Shown: positions 20,376 to 31,033 of the stretch, piece by piece
How the letters are laid out: each line of letters starts with the position of its first letter
Numbering within the stretch: position 1 is the stretch's first letter
Assembly: GCA_902609025.1 (NCBI GenBank)
Contig: CACLQD010000006.1
Location: 1-43,589, forward strand
Direction: 5' to 3'
Length of the DNA: 43,589 nt
Origin: an uncultured PS1 clade bacterium
GTDB taxonomy: Bacteria; Pseudomonadota; Alphaproteobacteria; MED-G09
The notes under the pieces: generated by a model
Database searches by the model: none
What the model saw: only the letters and a program-made list of their open reading frames with translations
What the model was told of the DNA's origin: nothing
Program-made: the position numbers and the translations under genes

Positions 20376-20867
20376 ATGACTTCATTAGTGAAAAAAGATT
20401 TTTTAGATGATCCCTTAGATAATGTTGAATTAGCAGCTAGTATTCAAAATTGGACTTATGATCGATCTGACAATGAGGTTTCTATCATAGCAAATGGTAA
20501 ACATAATAATTACCAATTGTCCGTTTCTCTTCGTAATGACTCACAAGGATTAGATATTGTTTGTGGATTTGATTTAAGATTTAATGAAAAAAATAAATTC
20601 CAAATCTTAAAATTGGTTTCTTCAATTAATGCTCAAATTTGGTTAGGTCATTTTGATGTATGGGATAAAGAGGGGCTTATTATTTATCGTAACAGCTCAA
20701 TCATTGATAGAAATAACCTTAACCTTGAAAATGTGGAAACATTACTATTGGATGCAATCAACTCTATAGATTTATACTTTCCAGCTTTTCAATATATCTT
20801 ATGGGCAGGTAAAACTAGTGAAGAAGCTTTGAGCACTGTTTTATTTGAAACCAGAGGTGAAGCATAA
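20376..20867 (+). CDS. YbjN domain-containing protein
   Basis: Length, composition and position upstream of proC match alphaproteobacterial YbjN family (NAQIWLGHFDVWDKEGLIIYRNS). Confidence 0.75.
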   Translation: MTSLVKKDFLDDPLDNVELAASIQNWTYDRSDNEVSIIANGKHNNYQLSVSLRNDSQGLDIVCGFDLRFNEKNKFQILKLVSSINAQIWLGHFDVWDKEGLIIYRNSSIIDRNNLNLENVETLLLDAINSIDLYFPAFQYILWAGKTSEEALSTVLFETRGEA

Positions 20868-20876
20868 AAATTTATC

Positions 20877-21707
20877 ATGAATGAACTAAAAATCTTGTTA
20901 ATTGGCTGCGGTAAGATGGGGAGTAGTCTCTTAGAAGGTATAGTTAAATCTGATAATTTTGATGGTATGGTAGATGTTATTGAACCTGTCATAAAAGATT
21001 CTTTAAAGGAAGACTTTAAGAAAAACAAAGTAAGTTTTTATTCAGATTTTAAAGAAAATAAAAACAACAAAAATTATGACCTTATTATTATAGCGACAAA
21101 ACCATATATATATGAGGAAATTTTTAATGCTTTGAAAAATAATTTAATTATTAATGATAAAACTTTAATTGTTTCAATTTTAGCAGGAATTAAAATAAGT
21201 AAAATTGAAGAGATAGTAGGCTCCATCCCAATAATTAGAGCTATGCCAAATATAGCTGCTTCAGTCTTGGAAGGTATGACAGCTTTAATTGGAAATAAAA
21301 AAATAACCCAAAAAGATATTTTAAATGTTGATTTAATATTTGAATTAATTGGTGAGAAGATTTGGCTAAAAAATGAAGCACAAATGGACTCTTTCACTGC
21401 AATTTCAGGTTCTGGTCCTGCCTATTTCTTCTTTTTTACTGAATGTTTAAAAAATATAGCCATTGAAGAAGGTTTTACAGAAGATGTATCCAATAAAATT
21501 TCACAACAAATAATTATAGGATCAGGAAAGTTAGTAAAGTATTCAGGTATTGATCCTAAGGAATTAAGAGAAAATGTTACTTCTCCAAATGGAACAACTG
21601 AAGCAGGTCTTAAAGTTTTAACAGATAATAAAACGGGTTTGTTAGATAAATTAAGAAAGGCAATAATAGAAGCAAAAAATAGAAGTATCGAAATATCTGA
21701 TAATTAA
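20877..21707 (+). CDS. proC: Pyrroline-5-carboxylate reductase
   Basis: LLIGCGKMGSSLLEGI; ATKPYIYEEI; MPNIAASVLEGMTALIG; SGSGPAYFFFFTECL; TSPNGTTEAGLKVL. Confidence 0.95.
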   Translation: MNELKILLIGCGKMGSSLLEGIVKSDNFDGMVDVIEPVIKDSLKEDFKKNKVSFYSDFKENKNNKNYDLIIIATKPYIYEEIFNALKNNLIINDKTLIVSILAGIKISKIEEIVGSIPIIRAMPNIAASVLEGMTALIGNKKITQKDILNVDLIFELIGEKIWLKNEAQMDSFTAISGSGPAYFFFFTECLKNIAIEEGFTEDVSNKISQQIIIGSGKLVKYSGIDPKELRENVTSPNGTTEAGLKVLTDNKTGLLDKLRKAIIEAKNRSIEISDN

Positions 21708-23026
21708 TTAGAAAACTTTAATTTTACTTTCAAGCCACCTAAATTACTTCTAGACATAATTAATTTTCCACCATGATTGCTTGTGATATCTTGTGAAATA
21801 GATAGCCCTAGGCCTGAACCAGGAATATTTTGATTCCTCGATGAATCAAGTCTTATAAAAGGTTTTATCGCCTTATTATAATCAGTTTTATCTATTCCAG
21901 GGCCATTATCTTCAATTGAAATATCTATTGTATCCTTTTTTTTCTCTAGAGCTACTCTTATGTCATCTCCATATGAGCAAGCGTTATTCAAAAGATTAGT
22001 TATACATCTTTTCATAGCTATTGCCCTACATTCAAAAAATATTGGTTTGTTATCGTTAACATTAAATTCAATAACTTTATTTTCTATCGATTCAGAATTA
22101 ATTATCTCTTTTATCATTTGCTTTAGATCAGTTTTTATTGCTTTTTCTCTTGTTACATCCTCTGCAAAATCTAGATAATTTTCTAACATTTTCTGCATTT
22201 CATTTACATCAGAAAGTAATTCAATATTTGTTTTATCATCTGATAGCATCTCTAATTGTAATTTTAATCTTGTCAGTGGAGTTCTTAAATCATGACTTAC
22301 TCCGGCCAACATTAATGTTCTCTGCTCAATAAATCTTTCTATTCTCTCTTGCATTTTTAAGTAAGCTTCTGCTGCTCTTCTTACCTCAGTTGCGCCTGAA
22401 GGCTTAAAATTTTCCATCTTTTTTCCTAAACCAAATTGTTGTGCAGCTTTTGATAATTTCTCTATGGGTTTGATTTGTTGTCGCATAAATATGACTGCAA
22501 CAGAAACCAATAAAAGTGAGGAAATTACCATCCATACAAGAAATATATGACTATTTGTTGCATAAACATTTCTGCGTGGAATAGTAAATTCATATATTCC
22601 TTCTTTTTTTTCTATTTGAACTATAACTCTTTTTTCATAAGTATGAGCATCAACCCAAAAATTATCAGTCATAGTTTTTGAAAGCTCTTTGCTAAGAGTA
22701 TTTTCAATAAGATTTATCGGTTTTGGAAGATTATTAATAAGTTTTTGATTGGGTATGTAATTAACTTCTGCGTCATAAAATTTCTTTGATAATTCAACAA
22801 CTTTATTTAGACCTAAAGAAGGAGCAATATCTACAAATGTTGCAATTTCAGAAGCTACTGCAGATGACAATTTTCTTGTTACTAACTGCCAATGTCTATC
22901 TAAAAAGACAAAAGTTAATATTCCTTGTAGAACTACAACTGGAATAATTATAATTAGTAACGATCTAGAATACAGACCTTTAGGTAAGATATCTTTAAAT
23001 TTTTTTGAACTTTCTTTAAAAAACAT
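21704..23026 (-). CDS. Sensor histidine kinase (EnvZ-like, HAMP + HisKA + HATPase)
   Basis: Two TM segments, HAMP, SHDLRTPLTRLKLQLEML (H-box), NNACSYGDDI, DNGPGI, GSGLGLSIS. Confidence 0.92.
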   Translation of the reverse strand: MFFKESSKKFKDILPKGLYSRSLLIIIIPVVVLQGILTFVFLDRHWQLVTRKLSSAVASEIATFVDIAPSLGLNKVVELSKKFYDAEVNYIPNQKLINNLPKPINLIENTLSKELSKTMTDNFWVDAHTYEKRVIVQIEKKEGIYEFTIPRRNVYATNSHIFLVWMVISSLLLVSVAVIFMRQQIKPIEKLSKAAQQFGLGKKMENFKPSGATEVRRAAEAYLKMQERIERFIEQRTLMLAGVSHDLRTPLTRLKLQLEMLSDDKTNIELLSDVNEMQKMLENYLDFAEDVTREKAIKTDLKQMIKEIINSESIENKVIEFNVNDNKPIFFECRAIAMKRCITNLLNNACSYGDDIRVALEKKKDTIDISIEDNGPGIDKTDYNKAIKPFIRLDSSRNQNIPGSGLGLSISQDITSNHGGKLIMSRSNLGGLKVKLKFSN

Positions 23027-23703
23027 TATTTATCAGGCCTTAAAATATATCCTTCACCTCTGACTGTTTGTAACCAAAGAGGCATTCTAGGGTCTTTCTC
23101 AATTTTTCTTCTAAGTCTATTAATTCCAACATCTACTGATCTTCCTGGCTCATCAATTCCAGCTAATTTTTCTCTGTTTAATGGTTGCCCAGGACTTTTT
23201 GCTAATGCAATTAATAGATTCATTTCCCTATCAGTTAAGTAAACTCTATCTTTGGCCTTTGTGAGCTCTCTTTTTTCAATATTAAGAGTATAATCTCCAA
23301 AAAATATTTCATTATCAATATTCTCTTCGCTTTTCGATCTTTTTAGAATAGATAAAACTCTTAATAATAATTCTTTAGGGTTAAACGGCTTTGTTAGATA
23401 ATCATCAGCTCCTATCTCTAAGCCTTCAATTTTTGAATCTGTTCCAGATTTTGCAGTTAACAAGATAATTGGAATATCTGAATTATCTCTTATTTCTTTT
23501 GTTAGTGTAAGCCCATCATCTCCTGGCATCATAATATCTAGTATTATTAGATCAAATTGGATTAATTGAATTTTTTTTCTGGCTTGTTCTGCACCATTTG
23601 CAGTAGATACAATAAAGCCCTCTTTAACTAGATATTGACTTAATAAATTTCTTATTCTCTCATCATCATCTACTACAAGTAAATTATATGTTATTTCAGA
23701 CAC
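23026..23703 (-). CDS. OmpR/PhoB-family response regulator
   Basis: LLVVDDDERIRNLLSQYL, LDIMMPGDDGLTL, LLTAK, winged-helix VDVGINRLRRKIEKDPRMPLWLQTVRGEGYIL. GTG start 23703 preferred over the track's 23742. Confidence 0.92.
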   Translation of the reverse strand: MSEITYNLLVVDDDERIRNLLSQYLVKEGFIVSTANGAEQARKKIQLIQFDLIILDIMMPGDDGLTLTKEIRDNSDIPIILLTAKSGTDSKIEGLEIGADDYLTKPFNPKELLLRVLSILKRSKSEENIDNEIFFGDYTLNIEKRELTKAKDRVYLTDREMNLLIALAKSPGQPLNREKLAGIDEPGRSVDVGINRLRRKIEKDPRMPLWLQTVRGEGYILRPDK

Positions 23704-23852
23704 TTTTTTTTTCCTTTTTATTATTTTAATATACAAATGCAATCTATCAAATAATTATGTTTACTTAATTTAGGCTATTGTATTAATTATGTGAGTTAAT
23801 ATTTGCTATTTGCAGTTACCTTTTTTTGGAGATAATTTTGAATATAGAATCA

Positions 23853-24722
23853 ATGGAAAATAAAGAAGGTTTAATTTGGTATAATGGAAATCTCATAGAT
23901 TGGAAAGATGCTAAGTTACATGTGCTGACTCATGGGCTGCATTATGCCAGCTCTGTTTTCGAAGGAGAAAGATCTTACTCTGGCAAAATTTTTAAACTTC
24001 ATGAACATACCGAAAGATTATTTTTTTCTGCAAGTGAATTAGATTTTGAGATTCCATACACTATAGAAGAAATAAAAGATGCTTGTTATTTAACTTTAGA
24101 AAAAAATAATTTAGTTGATGCTTACATCCGTCCTATTGCTTGGAGGGGAGCAGAAACAGTTGGAGTTTCTGCACAATCTACAAAAATACATTGTGCAATT
24201 GCTGTTTGGGAATGGCCTTCATATTTCAGTCCAGAAGATAAGTTGAAGGGTATAAGACTCACCTTATCAAATTGGAAAAGACCTTCACCAGATACTATAC
24301 CTTGCAAAGCTAAGGCTGCAGGCCTTTATATGATTTGCACATTAGCCAAACATAAAGCAGAATCTCAAGGTTATGCTGATGCATTAATGCTTGATACAGA
24401 GAATAAAGTTGCAGAGGCTACGGGTGCAAACATTTTCTTTATCTCTGGAAAAGAAATTCATACACCAGTACCTGATAGTTTTTTAGATGGAATTACAAGA
24501 AGAACTGTTATTGACCTTGCAAAAGATCATGGCTTAAAAATTATCGAAAGAAAAATTGAGTTAGATGAATTATCGAGCTTTGAGCAATGTTTTATCACTG
24601 GAACAGCTGCAGAGGTAACCCCTGTATCAGAAATAGATAATTTTAAATTTAAAGTTGGGGAAGAAATTAAAATACTATCCGAATCTTATATCAATCTAGT
24701 TAACAACTGGAAGGGCGATTAA
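23853..24722 (+). CDS. ilvE: Branched-chain amino acid aminotransferase
   Basis: WYNGNLIDWKDAKLHVLTHGLHYASSVFEGERSY; EATGANIFFI; ITGTAAEVTPVSEID. Confidence 0.93.
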   Translation: MENKEGLIWYNGNLIDWKDAKLHVLTHGLHYASSVFEGERSYSGKIFKLHEHTERLFFSASELDFEIPYTIEEIKDACYLTLEKNNLVDAYIRPIAWRGAETVGVSAQSTKIHCAIAVWEWPSYFSPEDKLKGIRLTLSNWKRPSPDTIPCKAKAAGLYMICTLAKHKAESQGYADALMLDTENKVAEATGANIFFISGKEIHTPVPDSFLDGITRRTVIDLAKDHGLKIIERKIELDELSSFEQCFITGTAAEVTPVSEIDNFKFKVGEEIKILSESYINLVNNWKGD

Positions 24723-25138
24723 AGAGTTTGCTCAACCCATTTTGATTTATTTTCAAAAATTTCTTTTTTCCAAAATGGTGCATTAATTTTTAGCCAATCA
24801 ATTATATATTGGTTGGCAGCATATGCTTCTTTTCTATGTTTTGAACAAGTTATAACCATTACTATGGACTCACCGGCCTTTAATGAACCATATCTATGTA
24901 TTATATAACAATAATCAAGGTTCCATTTTTTCTCAGCATTTAAGGCGGTTTTATAAATAATTTTTTCAGCCATATTTTTATAATGCTCTATAAAAAGTTT
25001 TTTTACCTTACCATTATTCGTTTCCTCCCTAACTGAACCGATAAAAGAAACTAAAGCACCATATTTCTTATCTTTTTCAGCATTTATAAGAATCTTCTGA
25101 GGATTGAATTGTTTCTTTTGAATTTTAACTGTAATCAT
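24719..25138 (-). CDS. moaE: Molybdopterin synthase catalytic subunit
   Basis: GALVSFIGSVRE, HRYGSLKAGESIV, WLKINAPFWKKE. Confidence 0.93.
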   Translation of the reverse strand: MITVKIQKKQFNPQKILINAEKDKKYGALVSFIGSVREETNNGKVKKLFIEHYKNMAEKIIYKTALNAEKKWNLDYCYIIHRYGSLKAGESIVMVITCSKHRKEAYAANQYIIDWLKINAPFWKKEIFENKSKWVEQTL

Positions 25139-25389
25139 TATCCGCCTGTAACTGGTGGAAATATAGCTATTTCTTTAGTGTTTTTTAAAATAAAATCTTT
25201 ATCTACATGATCCTCATCGCAAGCAATATGAATTGCTTCTTTATTACTTAAAGCTAGATCATATTTATTTTCTTTTGAAATAAGATAATCTAAAAAATCT
25301 TCAACTGTTTGTACGTTTGAAGGTAAATCTATATTTTCCTCAGGTAAACCAATAATTTCTCTTACTTTAGCAAAATATAGCACTCTCAT
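25138..25389 (-). CDS. moaD: Molybdopterin synthase sulfur carrier subunit
   Basis: Ubiquitin-like 83 aa ending IAIFPPVTGG (C-terminal GG), adjacent to moaE. Confidence 0.93.
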   Translation of the reverse strand: MRVLYFAKVREIIGLPEENIDLPSNVQTVEDFLDYLISKENKYDLALSNKEAIHIACDEDHVDKDFILKNTKEIAIFPPVTGG

Positions 25390-26000
25390 ATTCTATCCTT
25401 TTCTTTCATAAAATTCCTAGTTACTTTTGCATATTCGAAGGCTGAAAGAACAGAAATTAAAGAAGCAATTAGAATAAGTAAATTACCAAGAAAATATGAA
25501 GATGTGTAAATCCACTGAGGAAATATCAATTCTTCATATGAATTATTATAGGTTGGAATATTTAAAAATAATAAAATAATTGAAGTTAATTGGGCTGCAG
25601 TTTTCCATTTTGATAATTTTGTAACATTTAATGTTAGACCATTTGATTTAGTGATTTCTCTTAATCCAGAAATTAATATTTCTCTGAAAATAATTACAAT
25701 TGATGCAAAAAATATTATTGGGTTTCCGGTGAATGATATTATTAAAATAATAAGTGATATTATTACTAGGAGCTTATCTGCGATAGGATCAAGTATTTTT
25801 CCAGTAATACTCTCTTGATTGTACTTTCTAGCAATAAATCCATCAAAGAAATCTGAAATTGAAGCTAAAACAAACAAAATTAACAATATTAAAAAAAACT
25901 TCTCTTCATTATACCTTGATGAGAAATTAATTATTACCCAAAAACCTATAGGTATAATTAAAGAAATAACAATTCTTAAAAATGTCAAAATATTTGCCAT
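25386..26000 (-). CDS. pgsA: CDP-diacylglycerol-glycerol-3-phosphate 3-phosphatidyltransferase
   Basis: ANILTFLRIVISLIIPI; SDFFDGFIARKYNQESITGKILDPIADKLL (CDP-alcohol phosphatidyltransferase signature). Confidence 0.94.
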   Translation of the reverse strand: MANILTFLRIVISLIIPIGFWVIINFSSRYNEEKFFLILLILFVLASISDFFDGFIARKYNQESITGKILDPIADKLLVIISLIILIISFTGNPIIFFASIVIIFREILISGLREITKSNGLTLNVTKLSKWKTAAQLTSIILLFLNIPTYNNSYEELIFPQWIYTSSYFLGNLLILIASLISVLSAFEYAKVTRNFMKEKDRI

Positions 26001-26013
26001 AATTACTATTAGT

Positions 26014-27846
26014 TTAATTTAATTCATTAAACCAGTTATAAATATTTTGAGCTAAATTTTTTGAAATACCATCAACCTCACTTAATTCTCTAATTTTTGC
26101 TTTACTTACGCTTTTAGCTGAACCAAAAGCATTCAATAAATCTTTTTTTCTTTTTGAGCCAATACCAGGTATTTCATCTAAGGGATTAAAGTGAATGTTT
26201 TTATCTCTTTTTTGTCTATGTGAGCCAATAGCAAATCTATGTGCTTCGTCCCTAAGTCTTTGAAGAAAAAATAATGAAGGATCTGATTTTCTCAATACAA
26301 TGCTTTCCTTGTTTAATATATGAATAATTTCATTTCCGTCATTCCGGTTTTCCCCTTTTGAAATACTAATAATTTCAATATTACTAATATTTGTTTTTCT
26401 CATAGCTTTAACTGCCATCGATAATTGTCCTTTTCCGCCATCAATAATAATTAAATCAGGAAAATCCTCATCATTTTTGGATTTATTTTTCAGTCTTAGA
26501 AATCGTCTATGTAATACTTCGAACATCATACCAAAATCATCATTAGTTTTTGCTTCTTTAATATTAAACTTTCTATACTGATTTTTTATGAATCCTTCAG
26601 CTCCAGATACAATCATAGCCCCTGTAGAAAAAGCACCCTGTATATGACTGTTATCAAAAACTTCAATCCTTTGAGGGATTTGATTTAGTTGAAGTGTTTT
26701 TTGAAGATTCTGCAGGTTTATTTTTTTACTCAACATATCTCTTGTATATTTCTTTAAGGCATCTCTAGAGTTCTCAGTTGCATGGTCAATAATTTCCTTT
26801 TTTTCTCCCCTCGAAGGAGTCAGTATTTTAACTTTTATCTTATTTTGTGAGGCTAAAAGATTTTGAATAATCTCTTTTTCATTAATTCTACTACTCGTTA
26901 GTATTAATTTTGGAGATGGTCGGTTACTGTAAAATTGAGGTATAAATGACTCTAATATCTCTAACTCATTTAAACCTTTAATATTATTAATGAAAAAAGG
27001 TTTGTTACCTAGGTTTTTTCTTGATCGAAAAAAGAAGACCTGTATACATGCATATTTTTCATTTTTTGAAATGGAAAACACATCTGCATCAATTAAATTT
27101 TTTGGATTTATACTAAATGAGTTCGTTAAATTTGAAAGTGACTTAATTCTATCACGATAATATGCTGCTTCTTCATATTTTTTATTTATAGATGCCGCCT
27201 CCATTTTTTTTGCAAATTTTGATTTTATTTTTTTAGAATTACCATTAAAAATTTTTTTTACATCATTTACAAGTTTGCCATATTCTTCTTTATTAATTTT
27301 ACCACCACAAGGACCACTGCAACGCTTAAGATGATAATTAAAGCAAGGTTTATTTCCAGCTTCGACCTCTTTATCGCTGCAAGTACGTAATAGAAATGCT
27401 TTCTGAATAGTTTTTATCGTCCTGTTTATAGCGCCTGCATTTGGAAAGGGACCATAGTAATGTCCGGGTCTTTTTCTTGCGCCTCGATGCTTTTCAAGGC
27501 GCGGAAAATCATGATCGGTTGAAATGAAAATATAAGGAAAAGATTTATCATCCCTCATTAATATATTGTATTTTGGTTTATGTAGTTTAATTAAATTCAC
27601 TTCAAGTAAAAGAGCATTTTCTTCACTATCTGTTGTTGTGAATTCAACCTCATGAATTAAATTCACCATTTTTTCTATACGTTTGTTTTCAATATTTTTA
27701 CTTGAGTAGCTTTTCACTCTTTTAGATAAGTTTTTTGCCTTTCCCACATAGATAATATTTTTATTTTTATCCAGCATTCGATATACACCGGGCTTATTCG
27801 GAATGGTTTTTACTGTAGCTTTTATTATTTCTTTGCCAGTTTTCAT
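26014..27846 (-). CDS. uvrC: Excinuclease ABC subunit C
   Basis: PGVYRMLDKNKNIIYVGKAKNLSKRVKSY (GIY-YIG), UVR motif, FDNSHIQGAFSTGAMIV, IIDGGKGQLS, C-terminal HhH. Confidence 0.97.
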   Translation of the reverse strand: MKTGKEIIKATVKTIPNKPGVYRMLDKNKNIIYVGKAKNLSKRVKSYSSKNIENKRIEKMVNLIHEVEFTTTDSEENALLLEVNLIKLHKPKYNILMRDDKSFPYIFISTDHDFPRLEKHRGARKRPGHYYGPFPNAGAINRTIKTIQKAFLLRTCSDKEVEAGNKPCFNYHLKRCSGPCGGKINKEEYGKLVNDVKKIFNGNSKKIKSKFAKKMEAASINKKYEEAAYYRDRIKSLSNLTNSFSINPKNLIDADVFSISKNEKYACIQVFFFRSRKNLGNKPFFINNIKGLNELEILESFIPQFYSNRPSPKLILTSSRINEKEIIQNLLASQNKIKVKILTPSRGEKKEIIDHATENSRDALKKYTRDMLSKKINLQNLQKTLQLNQIPQRIEVFDNSHIQGAFSTGAMIVSGAEGFIKNQYRKFNIKEAKTNDDFGMMFEVLHRRFLRLKNKSKNDEDFPDLIIIDGGKGQLSMAVKAMRKTNISNIEIISISKGENRNDGNEIIHILNKESIVLRKSDPSLFFLQRLRDEAHRFAIGSHRQKRDKNIHFNPLDEIPGIGSKRKKDLLNAFGSAKSVSKAKIRELSEVDGISKNLAQNIYNWFNELN

Positions 27847-28150
27847 GTGTTTGTATTTTAATACTAAATTATATAATTTTATTACAAAAAAATGCTATTT
27901 AAAACCTGTGGATAACTTTGTTGAAAAGTAATGTTTTATCAAAATAAAATTACAAAAATTATACATAATATATAGTTATTAATTTATCACATCCTATAAG
28001 TATCTGAATCCATTATATTAAATAATAATTTGTTTATACTATATAAATTTTTAATATAAAATTAAGCAATTAAGATCAAAAAAACTATGTTGTGAACAAA
28101 TTAAGATTTTTTAGATAATATTCTTAAGTTACTGATTCAACTTATTTTTA

Positions 28151-28909
28151 CTACTCAACGAATTTTTTATCCTTTGATTCTTCCCATTTAAGATGCTCTC
28201 CACCATCAAGAACTATCATCTGTCCGGTAAAAGAATTATTTTTGATAATAAAATTAATTGCATTATTAATTTCCTTTAAATCAGGCCCAATTCCTAGTGG
28301 TGTAACTTTTTTTTGAATTTCAAAATCTTTTTTTGTTTGTCTTTTTCCCTGCAATGTTGGTCCCGGTCCAATAGCGCATACTCTAATACGAGGGCTTAAT
28401 GCTTGAGCTAATGATCTTGTAAGATACCATAATGAATTTTTTGAGACAGAATATGCGATAAAGTCAGGTCTATATGTTAATACGCTTTGGTCGAGAAAGT
28501 TTATAATAATTCCACCTTTCCTTTTTGAAAACTGGTTTGCAAAATCTTTTGATAAAAATAAAGGGGCCTTAAGATTTACATCTATATGTTTATCCCATAA
28601 TTCTGACGAAATCGATTTGATGTCATCTTTTTCAAAAATTGATGCGTTATTAATTAGCATTGATAATTGACCATATTTTTTGTTAATTCTTGGAATTAAA
28701 TTTCTAACCTTAATGGTTGAAGATAAATCTGCTTTAATTAAATTAGCTTTTCCATTGCTTTTTATAATTTCTTTAAGGGTTCGCTCAGCCTCTAATTTGC
28801 TGTTATTGTAATGAATAATAACATGATAACCTTGAAGCGCTAAAAATTTACAGATGAAAGAGCCTACTCTTTTTCCTGCCCCCGTCACTAACGCATATTT
28901 TTTTTTCAT
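28151..28909 (-). CDS. SDR family oxidoreductase, pteridine reductase/FolM-like
   Basis: TGAGKRVG (TGxxxRxG motif typical of pteridine reductases), NNASIFEKD, INFLDQS...YSVSK. Confidence 0.75.
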   Translation of the reverse strand: MKKKYALVTGAGKRVGSFICKFLALQGYHVIIHYNNSKLEAERTLKEIIKSNGKANLIKADLSSTIKVRNLIPRINKKYGQLSMLINNASIFEKDDIKSISSELWDKHIDVNLKAPLFLSKDFANQFSKRKGGIIINFLDQSVLTYRPDFIAYSVSKNSLWYLTRSLAQALSPRIRVCAIGPGPTLQGKRQTKKDFEIQKKVTPLGIGPDLKEINNAINFIIKNNSFTGQMIVLDGGEHLKWEESKDKKFVE

Positions 28910-28912
28910 TTC

Positions 28913-31033
28913 CTACCTTTTCCTATTTTTTCTTAATTTTTTTTGTTTAAACATTGGATCATCTGCATACTTAAGACTTGTTTCCTCAAGTCTTCGGATT
29001 TCATCTCTAATTTTTGCTGCATTTTCAAAATCTAAATCTTCAGCAAATTTTAGCATTTTCTTATTAAGATCTTTTAAGTGTTTTTCAAAATTATCTCCAA
29101 ACAAAACTCCATTCTCAAAAAATTCCGGGGCTTCTATTTCAAGATGATCTCTTTCGTAAATACTTCCAAGAATATCTTTGATATTTTTTTTGATGCTTTC
29201 AGGTGTAATTCCATTTTCCTTATTATATTCTTTTTGTTTTTCTCTTCTTCGTTCGGTTTCTCCTATAGCTCTATCCATAGAGCCCGTAATTTTATCGGCA
29301 TACAAGATAACTTTTCCATCAACATTTCTGGCGGCTCTTCCAATGGTTTGAATTAAAGATGTTTCTGATCTTAAAAAACCTTCTTTATCAGCATCTAAAA
29401 TCGCAACAAGGGAACACTCAGGTATATCCAATCCTTCTCTAAGAAGGTTAATACCGACCAAAACATCGAATAATCCGGTTCTAAGATCTTTTAAAATTTC
29501 AATTCTTTCTAAAGTATCAATATCTGAATGAAGATATCTAACTTTAATTCCTTGTTCATTCATATATTCTGTTAAATCTTCAGCCATCTTCTTTGTTAAG
29601 ACAGTTACAAGGACTCTTTGGTTTTTTTTAGCTATTTTCTTACATTCATATATAAGATCATCAACTTGACTTTTTGACGGCCTGACTTCACAAACTGGAT
29701 CAATCAGACCAGTCGGACGAATGATTTGTTCAACAAATACTCCATTTGTTTCACTAATCTCCCAATTTCCGGGAGTTGCTGAAACAAATACACTTAAAGG
29801 CCTCATAGAGTCCCATTCTTCAAATTTTAGTGGCCTGTTATCTATGCATGAAGGTAATCGAAACCCATGCTCTGCTAATGTAGATTTTCTATTGAAATCT
29901 CCTCGATACATACCGCCTAATTGAGGAACAGTTACATGACTTTCATCGATAAAAACCAAGGCTTCATTGGGTAAATATTCAAATAGTGTTGGAGGTGGTT
30001 CACCAGGTTTCCTACCCGTTAAATATCTAGAATAATTTTCAATACCTGCGCATATTCCTGTAACTTCCATCATTTCAAGATCAAAATTTGTTCTTTGTTC
30101 GAGTCTCTGCATTTCTAATAATCTATTTGAGCTTTCGAGCTCCTTAAGCCTCACATTAAGATCTTTCTTAATTTTTTTTATTGCCTGGTTGATTGTTGGG
30201 CGAGGGGTAACATAATGTGAATTTGCATATATTTTAATACTCTCAAGCTCTCTTTCCTTTTTTCCTGTTAAAGGGTCATATTCTCCAATGTTTTCAACCT
30301 CATTTCCCCATAACGATATCCTCCAAACAATATCCTCTAAATGCGCTGGCCAAATTTCAATTAAATCCCCTCTGACTCTAAATGTTCCTCTAGTAAAGTT
30401 TGTATCATTTCTTATGTACTGAAGTTCAACCAGCTTTTTAAGAATAGTTTGTCTTTCAATTTTTTCATCTTTTGAAATGTTAATAATCATATTTGAATAA
30501 GTTTCTACTGAGCCTATTCCATAAATACATGATACAGACGCAACAATTATCACATCTCCTCTTTCTAAAAGAGATCTTGTGGCTGAATGTCTTAATCTGT
30601 CAATTTGTTCGTTTATTGAGGCATCTTTTTCGATATATGTATCTGTTCTTGGTACATATGCTTCTGGCTGATAATAATCATAATAAGAAACAAAATATTC
30701 AACTGCATTATCGGGAAAAAAATCTTTAAATTCGCCATAAAGTTGAGCAGCTAATGTTTTATTTGGGGCTAAAATTAAAGCCGGTTTTTGACTTTTTTCG
30801 ATAATCTGAGCCATAGTGAATGTTTTTCCAGAACCAGTTACACCCAAAAGTACTTGTGATCTTTCATTGTCTTTTATTCCTTTTACTAGTGACTTTATTG
30901 CTTCAGGCTGATCTCCTGAAGGAGAGAATTCTGTATTAATCTTAAAGGGATTAATCTTTTCATTAATATTTCGACCGAGAGAGGGGTTTTCCCATATTTC
31001 TTTTTTATTGGAGTTAGTTTTCTTTGATTCCAT
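28913..31033 (-). CDS. uvrB: Excinuclease ABC subunit B
   Basis: [63 protein letters not shown]-terminal UVR domain. Confidence 0.98.
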   Translation of the reverse strand: MESKKTNSNKKEIWENPSLGRNINEKINPFKINTEFSPSGDQPEAIKSLVKGIKDNERSQVLLGVTGSGKTFTMAQIIEKSQKPALILAPNKTLAAQLYGEFKDFFPDNAVEYFVSYYDYYQPEAYVPRTDTYIEKDASINEQIDRLRHSATRSLLERGDVIIVASVSCIYGIGSVETYSNMIINISKDEKIERQTILKKLVELQYIRNDTNFTRGTFRVRGDLIEIWPAHLEDIVWRISLWGNEVENIGEYDPLTGKKERELESIKIYANSHYVTPRPTINQAIKKIKKDLNVRLKELESSNRLLEMQRLEQRTNFDLEMMEVTGICAGIENYSRYLTGRKPGEPPPTLFEYLPNEALVFIDESHVTVPQLGGMYRGDFNRKSTLAEHGFRLPSCIDNRPLKFEEWDSMRPLSVFVSATPGNWEISETNGVFVEQIIRPTGLIDPVCEVRPSKSQVDDLIYECKKIAKKNQRVLVTVLTKKMAEDLTEYMNEQGIKVRYLHSDIDTLERIEILKDLRTGLFDVLVGINLLREGLDIPECSLVAILDADKEGFLRSETSLIQTIGRAARNVDGKVILYADKITGSMDRAIGETERRREKQKEYNKENGITPESIKKNIKDILGSIYERDHLEIEAPEFFENGVLFGDNFEKHLKDLNKKMLKFAEDLDFENAAKIRDEIRRLEETSLKYADDPMFKQKKLRKNRKR

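Noticed and set aside
25534-25551. TTCATATGAA palindrome resembling the hisZ dyad
   Set aside because: Inside the pgsA coding sequence, with a different core; unlikely operator.
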